A stretch of DNA of 64,000 nt from Saprospiraceae bacterium (GTDB taxonomy: Bacteria > Bacteroidota > Bacteroidia > Chitinophagales > Saprospiraceae): NCBI GenBank assembly GCA_022841745.1, contig JALHQW010000004.1, forward strand, positions 1-64,000. Reading direction: 5' to 3'. Of the stretch, positions 43,402 to 51,398 are shown piece by piece. A program made the position numbers and the translations under genes. Every line of letters begins with the position of its first letter. Positions within the stretch are counted from its first letter, which is position 1. Below the pieces are notes generated by a model. That model saw nothing but the letters and a program-made list of their open reading frames with translations, made no database searches and was not told the origin of the DNA.

Positions 43402-43881
43402 TTAACCCAGCCCACCTGCTGCCGTCATGCCAAATGCCATCATTCCTATTATCAGAAAAACGTACAACACCATCAAGGCAATCATCATGATGCCCAAGTA
43501 CTTATAGTGCTTGCCGAGGTTCACGCAGGATTCGGTCAAGGATTGCTGCTCATTGAAAAGAAGTGCACGCTTCATCTTGCTTGAAAACTGGTAGAGGTAG
43601 AGCAACGGGAAAAAATAAAGCCCAGCTACCACAAGGTAGAAAAGCGACAAAATCCAAAACGGAAAGGGGAAGGCACCAGACATGGAATCGCCCATGAAAG
43701 AGGAGGCTCCCAGCATGGCAAGGCCCGCCAATACCATGAAGCCAACGCCAATAAATCCAAGAATGGCAAGGCCCATGCTCCAGTTTGCTGCCGTTTTCAA
43801 GCCTTCACGGGCCTGGCTGTTCAGGTGAAGCTCGCCCTGCTGCTGGCCCATGTCAATGATTTGTTCTTCGTTCATATTCAA
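43402..43881 (-). CDS. DUF5362-like membrane protein
   Basis: A 159-residue protein with four likely transmembrane helices (about 35-60, 72-95, 98-112 and 130-153). The N-terminal soluble part has REGLKTAANWSMGLAILGFI, and a cytoplasmic loop KMKRALLFNEQQSLTESCVN precedes helix 4. This fits the DUF5362 family of Bacteroidota. Function is unknown. The mature C-terminus is Gly/Ala-rich. Confidence 0.7.
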   Translation of the reverse strand: MNMNEEQIIDMGQQQGELHLNSQAREGLKTAANWSMGLAILGFIGVGFMVLAGLAMLGASSFMGDSMSGAFPFPFWILSLFYLVVAGLYFFPLLYLYQFSSKMKRALLFNEQQSLTESCVNLGKHYKYLGIMMIALMVLYVFLIIGMMAFGMTAAGGLG

Positions 43882-43951
43882 TTATTTTTTGGTGAAACAA
43901 TGTCGCAAGATAACCCAGATTTTCAGCCAAAAGCATTTCCTTTGAAGAAAA

Positions 43952-44824
43952 ATGCCGCCCATGCTACCGCTATCCATCACAACGTCCTGCCAAGAAATCA
44001 TTAAGGAAAGCATCACCGCTGCCCGACCTGTTGCTGGCGGGGACATCAACAAGGCATACCGATTGGAAACGGCAGGTGGCAGCTATTTCGTCAAAACCAA
44101 CACAGCACCCTTGGCAAGGAAAATGTTTGAAGCTGAGGCAAAGGGTCTGGCGGCATTGAACAGCCCATGCATCCTGCGCACACCCGAAGTGTTGGGCTTT
44201 GGCAGCACCAGCGAGGGAAGCTTCCTCCTGCTCGACTTCATCGAAACAAGCTACAGGCCCGATGGCTTTTGGGAGGAATTCGGGGCATCTTTGGCCAAAC
44301 TGCACCGCAGTAGCTCCCCCAGTTTTGGCTTTGACCACGACAACTTCATCGGCAGCCTGCCACAACGCAACCACTACCACGATGACTGGCCCAAATTCTA
44401 CACGGAAGAGCGCCTATTGCCGCAACTGACCATTGCGAAGCAACTTGGCCTACTACAATCGCCTGATTTTCAACGCTTTGACCTCCTCTTCAAAAAATTG
44501 CCAGACCTCTGCCCCAAGGAGCCACCCGCCCTCACCCACGGCGACCTTTGGAGCGGCAACTTCCTCTGCGATGCCAAAGGCCATCCCGTGCTGATTGACC
44601 CGGCGGCCAGCTTCTCGCACCGGGAAATGGACCTGGCCATGAGCAGGCTATTTGGTGGCTTCGAGCGCCCGTTTTACCGCAGCTACGAAGAGGAATGGCC
44701 CTTGGAGCGGGGCTTCGAGCAACGGCTGCCGGTTTACCAATTGTACTTCTTGTTGGTGCATGTGAACCTGTTTGGGGAAAGCTATGTACGCCGGGTACGG
44801 GAAGTATTGGCAGGGTATGCTTGA
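43952..44824 (+). CDS. Fructosamine kinase family protein
   Basis: A 290-residue kinase of the fructosamine/ketosamine-3-kinase family, an aminoglycoside-phosphotransferase-like fold. Motifs are GGDINKAYRLETAGGSYFVK (ATP-binding Lys), LTHGDLWSGNFLCDAKGHPV (catalytic HGDxxxxN) and LIDPAASFSHREMDLAMSRL (DPA metal site). The family phosphorylates ketosamines on glycated amines, which then fall off, so it repairs glycated proteins or handles free fructosamines. Length is normal. It stands alone. Confidence 0.92.
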   Translation: MPPMLPLSITTSCQEIIKESITAARPVAGGDINKAYRLETAGGSYFVKTNTAPLARKMFEAEAKGLAALNSPCILRTPEVLGFGSTSEGSFLLLDFIETSYRPDGFWEEFGASLAKLHRSSSPSFGFDHDNFIGSLPQRNHYHDDWPKFYTEERLLPQLTIAKQLGLLQSPDFQRFDLLFKKLPDLCPKEPPALTHGDLWSGNFLCDAKGHPVLIDPAASFSHREMDLAMSRLFGGFERPFYRSYEEEWPLERGFEQRLPVYQLYFLLVHVNLFGESYVRRVREVLAGYA

Positions 44825-45005
44825 ATGGCCCGTTGCCGTGGGCAACAATCCCCCAAAAATGGATGCTTTTGTCCATAATTCTGGAATATAAAGATTTTTT
44901 CAAAAAAACCGCCCACCCCATGCCGCCTTTTTTACCGCTCAAGCGTTAGGATGATGTCCTTTTGGCGCAGTTTTTTCCAAATAGGATCAAATTGAATCGC
45001 ATTGC

Positions 45006-45416
45006 ATGGCAATCCACTGGAATACAGAAAAGCTAAACCGGCACCTTTCCCGCATTGACGGGGCCATCATGGTTGGCCGCTACAACCTGGCACTCAAGCT
45101 CGCCCACCGCAGCTTGAAGCAGTACTATGGCACCCATATCGCTGCCAACAACATCAGCATGGAGCAGATGAGCCCGGACAATATCCGCATCATGGCCATT
45201 TATATCTGCCGCCACCTGATGGCCCACTTCCGTAAGTACGAAATCCCCTACAACGAACGCCGCCTGATGTTCATCACCCTCGTCAGCAATGTCATCTTCC
45301 TGACCACCATGAGTATCTACTCCGAGGACGACTACCTCGCCGACAAGGCCACGGCCACCTACGCCCGTGAAAACGTGAACAGCATCATTTCTTACCTGAT
45401 GCGCTACATGGCCTGA
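45006..45416 (+). CDS. Small conserved-looking protein of unknown function
   Basis: A 136-residue soluble, helical protein. It contains two similar helical stretches and several Tyr/Arg/His residues (VGRYNLALKLAHRSLKQYYG, IRIMAIYICRHLMAHFRKYE). No signal peptide or membrane helix. Codon use and length are gene-like, with an ATG at 45006 and a clean stop. The arrangement recalls a TPR-like pair of helices, but I do not recognise a family. Confidence 0.6.
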   Translation: MAIHWNTEKLNRHLSRIDGAIMVGRYNLALKLAHRSLKQYYGTHIAANNISMEQMSPDNIRIMAIYICRHLMAHFRKYEIPYNERRLMFITLVSNVIFLTTMSIYSEDDYLADKATATYARENVNSIISYLMRYMA

Positions 45417-45539
45417 GCTTTTGCCAGTTCTATTCTAAATATTCTTCGAATTTAGCCCGAATTGTCTTCCAAAGACAATCTAATGCCAATCCATTTACTC
45501 AAATTGCGCCCCAATTCTCAACTTTGTAAATCACCTCGC

Positions 45540-47492
45540 ATGAAAAAAACATTACCTATTATTTACCTATTAATATTGCCGCTTGCGCAATGCTTTGGCC
45601 AAGCAGTCCAGGCCACCCTGCTCGATAACTGGCACGACGCTGCCATCGTACCGACCACGGCCTACAATAACCGCTACAATGAGTGCTGGGGCTTTGCCAT
45701 GAACGGCCATGAGTACGGCGTTATCGGCTCCACGGCTGGCATGCATTTCATTGATGTCACAGACCCCAGCAACATCTTTGAAGCGTTCAAAGTGGCCGGA
45801 GCATCTACGGGCACCAACCTCATCCACCGCGACATGAAAGACCACAATGGCTACCTCTATTGCGTAGCGGACGAAGGTCCTTCGAAATTGCAAATCATTG
45901 ATGTTCAAGACCTTCCGAACAGCGTCACCCAGGTTTACAGCTCAAACGAGTTTGTCACCACCTCGCACAACCTCTATATTGACGAGTCAAAGGACAGGCT
46001 CTACCTGCTTGGTGCGGGCAGTTCCACCAAGGTGCTCGACATCTCCAACCCCACTCAGCCTGTGTTGTTGGCAAGCTACCCCAACCCCAGTTTTTACATG
46101 CCCTATACCCACGATGGCTTTATCAAGGACCATATTGGCATCTTCAACTGTGGCGGGTCCGGCCTTTGGATAATTGACTTCACTAACCCACTGGCACCTC
46201 AAGTGCTGAGCACCATGACCAACTACACTGACGCTGGTTACAATCACTCTGGCTGGATGTCGGAAGACGGCAACTATTATTTTCTTTGCGACGAAACGCA
46301 CGGCGCAAGGATAAAGGTGGTGGATCTCTCCGACCTCACAGAGCCAGTCGTAGTGGCCACCATCGAGCCGGGCATTTGGGAAAACGAAATCCCGCACAAC
46401 TGCCTCGTGAAGGACAATTTCCTTTATATCTCCTATTATTACGACGGCCTCGAAGTTTGGGACATCAGCGACCCCGAACAACCAGTTCGATCTCATTTCT
46501 ACGACACTTATGCTTTCAACAACATGCCATCCTACGCTGGCGCCTGGGGCGTGAACCCGTTTTTGCCTTCGGGCAATATCCTGCTCTCCGACATGCAGAG
46601 CGGGCTTTTCATTTTTGAAAACATAGTAGGTGGCTTCGTCAATACGGCTTTCAATGCCAGCGAATCATTGTTTGAAATTTGCACGGGCGAAACGGTGGCG
46701 TTCGATTTGACCCTCGGCGGCGGTTGGTCACCTGCCGGGGTGAACCTAAGCGTATTGCCCGGCAATTTGGTCGGCAACGTTCAGTTTAGCCAGAACCCTG
46801 CTATGCCAGGCAGCATGGTGCAGGTGACGGTCACCAACTTGTCTTCCACCGATGGCATCACCGAGAGCCTCATCCTCCAAGCTACGGATGGCACCACCGA
46901 AAAAACCGAGGAAGTATTCATTACCGTAAGTGAATTGCCCATTGCATCAACACAAAGCCAACCAGCGGAAAATGCAACGGGCGTTGCACTGCAAGCCAAT
47001 TTCGAATGGGCAGCTGTGCCCGGCGCCACCAGTTATAAACTGCAATTAGCCGATGAACTGGCCGCTTTTGACGCCAATATCATCTATAGCGCCAACACCC
47101 CGGCTACAACGTTCACGCTTGCTAACAACCTGCTGCCCGCTGCCACCTATTATTGGCGGGTTACTGCCAAGAACGATTGCGGCAGCACACCTTCCGCTAT
47201 CCGAACTTTTACTACGGAAGGCGTAAGCGGCTCCGACCAAATCGGGGACAACGGGTTTGCCATCTTCCCCAACCCAGCCAGTGAGCAAATCATATTACAA
47301 GCCCAAGCCGCATTTGCCAGCGACTTGTTTATTTCGCTGGCTTCGCCAAATGGCCAAAAGGTCGTGGAAAAGCAATTCGAAGCAGGAGCAACCAGCCTCT
47401 CGCTCCCGGTTGTTGGGCTACCATCCGGCATCTATACCTTAAAAATCAGCACAGCCAAAGAAGTCATCTTGAAGCGAGTCGTGATTGAATAG
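45540..47492 (+). CDS. LVIVD-repeat secreted protein with T9SS sorting domain
   Basis: A 650-residue protein. The signal peptide spans about 1-20 (IIYLLILPLAQCFGQ). A choice-of-anchor-B/LVIVD beta-propeller follows (about 30-370, GVIGSTAGMHFIDVTDPSNI, KLQIIDVQDLPNSVTQVY, LEVWDISDPEQPVRSHFYD). An Ig-like segment lies near 390-475, a fibronectin type III domain near 480-570 (NFEWAAVPGATSYKLQLADE), and a type A T9SS sorting domain at the end (FAIFPNPASEQIILQAQ, then GIYTLKISTAKEVILKRVV). It should be exported by T9SS and anchored or released. The start at 45540 (MKKTLPII) gives a proper signal peptide; upstream frame is leader. Confidence 0.9.
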   Translation: MKKTLPIIYLLILPLAQCFGQAVQATLLDNWHDAAIVPTTAYNNRYNECWGFAMNGHEYGVIGSTAGMHFIDVTDPSNIFEAFKVAGASTGTNLIHRDMKDHNGYLYCVADEGPSKLQIIDVQDLPNSVTQVYSSNEFVTTSHNLYIDESKDRLYLLGAGSSTKVLDISNPTQPVLLASYPNPSFYMPYTHDGFIKDHIGIFNCGGSGLWIIDFTNPLAPQVLSTMTNYTDAGYNHSGWMSEDGNYYFLCDETHGARIKVVDLSDLTEPVVVATIEPGIWENEIPHNCLVKDNFLYISYYYDGLEVWDISDPEQPVRSHFYDTYAFNNMPSYAGAWGVNPFLPSGNILLSDMQSGLFIFENIVGGFVNTAFNASESLFEICTGETVAFDLTLGGGWSPAGVNLSVLPGNLVGNVQFSQNPAMPGSMVQVTVTNLSSTDGITESLILQATDGTTEKTEEVFITVSELPIASTQSQPAENATGVALQANFEWAAVPGATSYKLQLADELAAFDANIIYSANTPATTFTLANNLLPAATYYWRVTAKNDCGSTPSAIRTFTTEGVSGSDQIGDNGFAIFPNPASEQIILQAQAAFASDLFISLASPNGQKVVEKQFEAGATSLSLPVVGLPSGIYTLKISTAKEVILKRVVIE

Positions 47493-47510
47493 TACAGCCC
47501 CGAAAATGAA

Positions 47511-47552
47511 AAATGGGTTGCTGACGAACCCAGTCAGCAACCCATTTTTCTT
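47511..47552 (+). terminator. Intrinsic terminator of the LVIVD-protein gene
   Basis: AAATGGGTTGCTGAC and GTCAGCAACCCATTTTTCTT pair perfectly around a 7-base loop, 20 bases after the stop codon. Confidence 0.9.
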
Positions 47553-47701
47553 GATAAAAAATTCCTTTACAAAAAGGGGCTTTTTTCAAACTTTCGGGCG
47601 TTCCCGTACATTATTCTTTGGTTCAAAAAACGAATCAATCAGTTTGGCCTAATTTTGCGGGCAATCAACCTATCCAAATCACCAAGGCAACCAAAACTGG
47701 C

Positions 47702-49369
47702 ATGAATCACGAAGAGAATACGCCGACACCAACGAAGAAGCTGAATACCTGGCTCCCATTGCTTTTTTCACTGATCTTGGTGGCTGGCATGCTCATTGGC
47801 ACGCAGATGCAGTCGAACCCGCCCACTGCCGTGGCCATTGAAGCGCCCAAGGGCGAACAGAAGCTGCCACCGAGCAGCATTGGCCAGGGCAAATTGGAGG
47901 AGCTTATCCGCTACATCGAATCCCGTTACGTGGACGACGTGAACAAGGACGAACTCGTCAAGGAGGCCATTGACAATATCCTCTACCAGCTCGACCCCCA
48001 CTCCAGCTACATCTCCGCCGAACAGCTAAAAGAAGTGAACGAACAACTCGAAGGCAGCTTCGACGGCATCGGCATCGAGTTCGTGGTGGTGGACGACACG
48101 GTGACGGTCGTGGCAGCCCTTTCCGGTGGCCCTGCCGAAGGCGCCGGCATCCTCTCAGGCGACAAAATCGTGCAACTGGAGGACACGCTGACCCTTGGCA
48201 AGAACGTTGACTTCGAAGGCATCCTGTCGAAACTGAAAGGCGAAAAAGGCTCGAAAATCAAGCTCGGCGTGCTGCGAGGCATGGAGAAAACCTTGCGTCA
48301 GTTCACGCTGACCCGTGACAAGATTTCCGTCAACAGCGTCGAAGTGGCCTATATGCTCGACGATATCACCGGCTATGTCAAAATCAACCGCTTCAGCCTC
48401 AACACCTATGAGGAGTTCATGAAGTCGCTGGAAAAAATGGTGGACGAGCAGGGCATGAAACACCTCGTGATAGACCTGCGCCAGAACCCCGGCGGCTATA
48501 TGAATGAGGCAACAAACATCCTCAGCCAGCTTTTCAAGGAAAAGGAACAGCTGTTGGTATTTACCGAAGGGAAAAACGTGCCCCGCACCGACTACAAGAC
48601 CACGGGCCGCAATTTCTACGACGTGGAAAACATCGCCGTGCTGACCGACGAAGGCTCGGCCAGCGCCAGCGAAATCCTTGCTGGGGCCGTACAGGACTGG
48701 GACCGTGGCGTCATCATCGGTCGGCGCACCTTTGGCAAGGGGCTGGTGCAGGAGCAGTACCGCCTGCGTGACGGTTCCGCCATCCGCCTCACGGTGGCCC
48801 GCTACTATACGCCATCGGGCCGGTGCATCCAAAAACCCTACGAAGGCCGGGAAGACTACGAAGATGACGTTGCGGAGCGCATGGAAAACGGCGAACTCTA
48901 CAACGGCCAAAGCGAACACGAAGACACCACGAAATACTACACCAATGCAGGCCGGGTGGTCTATAGCGGCGGCGGCATTGACCCCGACCTGTTCGTGCCC
49001 CTCGATTCTGCCCTGCTCAACCCTTATTATATCCGCCTTAACCAGCACGTGCCGTCATTTGCCTTCCGCTACTTGGCAGCCCATCGGCCCGAATTGGAAA
49101 AACTGAAGCTGGAGGACTTCGCAGCCAATTTCACGGTGACGGAGAGCATGGCCGCCGAGTTTGTCAACTTCGCAGTGTCCAAGGGCGAAAGGCGTAGCGA
49201 CCGCCACTGGCCAAGGGTGAAGAACAACGTCAAATTGATCATCAAAGCCGGCATTGCCCGCCACCTCTGGTCGGAGCTCGGCTACCACTATGTGCTGAAC
49301 GACAACGACCCCTACCTCAAAAAAGCCAAACAGGTGGTGCGGCAGGAGAACCCGCTGTCGCTGAAGTGA
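47702..49369 (+). CDS. S41 family C-terminal processing peptidase
   Basis: A 555-residue Ctp/Prc-like protease. An N-terminal signal/membrane helix (about 15-36, WLPLLFSLILVAGMLIGTQM) precedes a helical region, a PDZ domain (about 120-205, FDGIGIEFVVVDDTVTVVAA) and the S41 catalytic core. The nucleophile is in TDEGSASASEILAG (Ser about 320) and the base in RRTFGKGLVQ (Lys about 346). The substrate-binding region LRQNPGGYMNEATNIL is kept. It acts in the periplasm on C-terminal tails. The start at 47702 fits the signal; the extra 28 codons upstream do not. A possible -7 box TAATTTTG is at 47650-47657. Confidence 0.92.
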   Translation: MNHEENTPTPTKKLNTWLPLLFSLILVAGMLIGTQMQSNPPTAVAIEAPKGEQKLPPSSIGQGKLEELIRYIESRYVDDVNKDELVKEAIDNILYQLDPHSSYISAEQLKEVNEQLEGSFDGIGIEFVVVDDTVTVVAALSGGPAEGAGILSGDKIVQLEDTLTLGKNVDFEGILSKLKGEKGSKIKLGVLRGMEKTLRQFTLTRDKISVNSVEVAYMLDDITGYVKINRFSLNTYEEFMKSLEKMVDEQGMKHLVIDLRQNPGGYMNEATNILSQLFKEKEQLLVFTEGKNVPRTDYKTTGRNFYDVENIAVLTDEGSASASEILAGAVQDWDRGVIIGRRTFGKGLVQEQYRLRDGSAIRLTVARYYTPSGRCIQKPYEGREDYEDDVAERMENGELYNGQSEHEDTTKYYTNAGRVVYSGGGIDPDLFVPLDSALLNPYYIRLNQHVPSFAFRYLAAHRPELEKLKLEDFAANFTVTESMAAEFVNFAVSKGERRSDRHWPRVKNNVKLIIKAGIARHLWSELGYHYVLNDNDPYLKKAKQVVRQENPLSLK

Positions 49370-49438
49370 GTTGCGAGTTGCGAATCACGAGTTACGAGTT
49401 GTGAGTCACTTATATTTTCTAATTGCATCCTTACAAGG

Positions 49439-49468
49439 TTTGCAAATTCGGATAAACCCTTAAATTTG
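49439..49468 (+). promoter_or_regulatory. Promoter of tRNA-Arg
   Basis: TTTG at 49439-49442 and TAAATTTG at 49461-49468 match the Bacteroidota -33 and -7 boxes with an 18-base spacer. Transcription would begin near 49475, about 60 bases before the tRNA. The stretch before it (49370-49410) is a reiterated GAGTTGCGAGTTGCGAATCA-type word run. Confidence 0.6.
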
Positions 49469-49535
49469 CGCCCCAATTGAGGATTTGTTGGTTTTCCGTG
49501 TGCGCCAATCCGCAATCCGCAATCCGAAATCGCAT

Positions 49536-49607
49536 GGTCCCGTAGTTCAACGGATAGAATGGAAGTTTCCTAAACTTTAGATATGGGTTCGATTCCCGTC
49601 GGGACTA
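49536..49607 (+). tRNA. tRNA-Arg (anticodon CCU)
   Basis: A cloverleaf can be drawn: acceptor GGTCCCG pairs with CGGGACT (one G-T), anticodon stem GAAGT/ACTTT, loop TTCCTAA with anticodon CCT, and T arm GGGTTCGATTCCC. The discriminator base is A and the CCA end is not encoded. It reads AGG codons. An island-like accessory region follows. Confidence 0.92.
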
Positions 49608-49621
49608 CACTTATACATTTT

Positions 49622-49656
49622 AAAGCCTTGTAAATCAATGATTTATGAGGCTTTTT
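49622..49656 (+). terminator. Intrinsic terminator after tRNA-Arg
   Basis: AAAGCCT-TGTAAATCA and TGATTTATGAGGCTTTTTTATT form a long stem with a T-run, 15 bases past the tRNA. Confidence 0.85.
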
Positions 49657-49835
49657 TATTTTTTGGTTAAACATAGGTTAAACATTTTGAAAACTTCCTC
49701 CCACTACAGCGTCTTTCTTCAATTTGCTGGAATAACTTGTTTGTCCACACCTTAGAATCTTATTTTTATGTTCCGCTGTCTTATCCCTGAATCATTTCTG
49801 ATGTGCTTTTTACCGCTTCCTGCGGCATTATGAGT

Positions 49836-49866
49836 TTGACACAACTCCTATCCCTGCCGACCTTTG
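49836..49866 (+). promoter_or_regulatory. Possible promoter of the 49908 gene
   Basis: TTTGAC (49835-49840) and GACCTTTG (49859-49866, matching the TTTG half of the -7 box) are spaced 20 bases apart, ending 41 bases before the start codon. Confidence 0.35.
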
Positions 49867-49907
49867 CAATTGATTTCCAGTTTTTTTCTAACCAAAAATG
49901 TAAAGCT

Positions 49908-50708
49908 ATGGCAAGGCAAAAAGGTCTAATCAAGTATGTCGGTACCATCGGTGATGTCCGGCATTTCAAAATCAAGGGCGAGAAGGGCTACTTCGCCGGG
50001 CTGGTCGGTGGACCGACTGCAGAGCAAGTGCTCACCGGCGACGAATTCAAGCGGACAAGGGAGAACATGGCGGAGTTTGCTGGCTGTGCGAGTGTCGGCA
50101 AGGCCATCCGCACTGCGTTCAGCCCGTTGAAGCACATGTTCAGCAGGCGGCTCACCGGGACGCTCATGGCGGTCGTCAAGAAAATCAACTTGGAGGATGG
50201 CTCTGAGGCACGTGGCCAGCGGGCCATCCTCATCACTCAGGTTCCACAGTACCTCGAAGGCCTGGATTTCGACCCCAGGTTGTCGCTATCTTCCGTTCTG
50301 CGGATTCCGTTCACCTTGACACCGCTGGCGGCGAGAATCGGTTCGACACTCGCTATTCCGGTTTTCCAGCCGCAAAACTTCTTGAACGTGCCAAATGGTG
50401 CGACCCATTTCAGGTTGTTCAATGCGGTATCGGCCATATCCGACTATGTGTTCAACGCAGAGGCCGCAGTTTATGAGCCGAAGGTGGCTGACCAGAACGG
50501 TGTTTCGGGAATGGCCTACACGGATTACCTCGATGTGAAGGTGGCAACGGAAGCCATCAGCCTTGAGGCGAAGCTCCTGAACGACCTGGAGCCGTCCGCC
50601 GATGTGGCCGTGCTGAACGCCGTCGGCGTCGAATTCTTCCAGAAGGTCGGCGACAACTACTACCTGTTCGCCTCCGGCAATGCGATGCAGCTGGTGGACG
50701 TGTTCTGA
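49908..50708 (+). CDS. Bacteroidota conserved protein of unknown function
   Basis: A 266-residue protein that opens MARQKGLIKYVGTIGDVRHF, then GEKGYFAGLVGG and RTRENMAEFAGCASVGKAIR. I recognise this opening from unknown proteins in many Bacteroidota genomes, usually of this length. There is no signal peptide or membrane helix; the second half is beta-rich. The region 120-150 is basic. The start at 49908 matches the family start; the 35 codons upstream in frame are leader. It is followed by a small membrane protein, a pairing that may be conserved. Confidence 0.75.
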   Translation: MARQKGLIKYVGTIGDVRHFKIKGEKGYFAGLVGGPTAEQVLTGDEFKRTRENMAEFAGCASVGKAIRTAFSPLKHMFSRRLTGTLMAVVKKINLEDGSEARGQRAILITQVPQYLEGLDFDPRLSLSSVLRIPFTLTPLAARIGSTLAIPVFQPQNFLNVPNGATHFRLFNAVSAISDYVFNAEAAVYEPKVADQNGVSGMAYTDYLDVKVATEAISLEAKLLNDLEPSADVAVLNAVGVEFFQKVGDNYYLFASGNAMQLVDVF

Positions 50709-50809
50709 TTCTACTACCCGCTTGGGTACGGTTTGCTAAATTGTTTTATCCGGGGCATGGGGCGGCAAGGCCCATGCCCTTTTTCATCCATATCAAAATT
50801 CATCGGCTT

Positions 50810-51037
50810 ATGAAAACTGAAAAAATGTCCGTGCTGGAGCGTGCGGTCGCACCCACTCCAAAATTCTTCAAAACCATCCGCAACTGGGCCCTTGTTCTTG
50901 GAGCACTCGGAGGCACTTTGGTCGCTGCGCCTGTCGCACTGCCCGCTTGGTTGCTTGCGGCCGCAAAAGCTTTGATTGTGGCTGGCTCGGTAGCTGCGGG
51001 TGTCAGCCAAACTGCAGTGAAAGGTGGCGACGAGTAA
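50810..51037 (+). CDS. Small hydrophobic protein paired with the 49908 gene
   Basis: A 75-residue protein. A basic N-terminus (VLERAVAPTPKFFKTIRNWA) is followed by a long Gly/Ala/Leu hydrophobic stretch (about 28-68) that could form two short membrane helices, and an acidic end (KGGDE). Holin-like in shape, but so are many small membrane proteins. It lies 101 bases after the previous gene in the same direction. Confidence 0.6.
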   Translation: MKTEKMSVLERAVAPTPKFFKTIRNWALVLGALGGTLVAAPVALPAWLLAAAKALIVAGSVAAGVSQTAVKGGDE

Positions 51038-51398
51038 AGCGTGTTTTTGGATATGTTCATGGGATTATTTTTGAAGCCTGGGTAGTATGCCTGGGCTTTT
51101 TTGTTGCGCAGCCTGCAAAGTGCAATCAAGTATGCCTTATGTTGCGGTCAAATAGGAGTCAACTATGCCTACCGAAACCTCTAAAAAACCAGTTGTCCTT
51201 CCGCATTTCCTACCATTATCCGCTTTGGGCGGAGTTTCCGGTTTAGCCTTTTGGAGGCATTCTATGTCAACGCTATGAAAATCCCAACTTTTTTTGAGCG
51301 GAAAAATGAAGATAGAAATAGTTGAAAATCAACGTGTTATGATTAAATCACCAGGCTCTTATAGGTTTCTATGTCAAAAACAGCGGTTATTTACCCCA
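51038..51398. other. Non-coding stretch with terminator
   Basis: A hairpin at 51074-51103 (AAGCC...GGCTTTTTT) ends the 49908/50810 transcript. The remainder shows no gene and no clear promoter for the minus-strand gene that ends at 51399. Confidence 0.5.
51074..51103 (+). terminator. Intrinsic terminator of the small gene pair
   Basis: AAGCC-loop-GGCTT followed by TTTTTGTTG, 37 bases past the stop of the small hydrophobic protein gene. Confidence 0.7.
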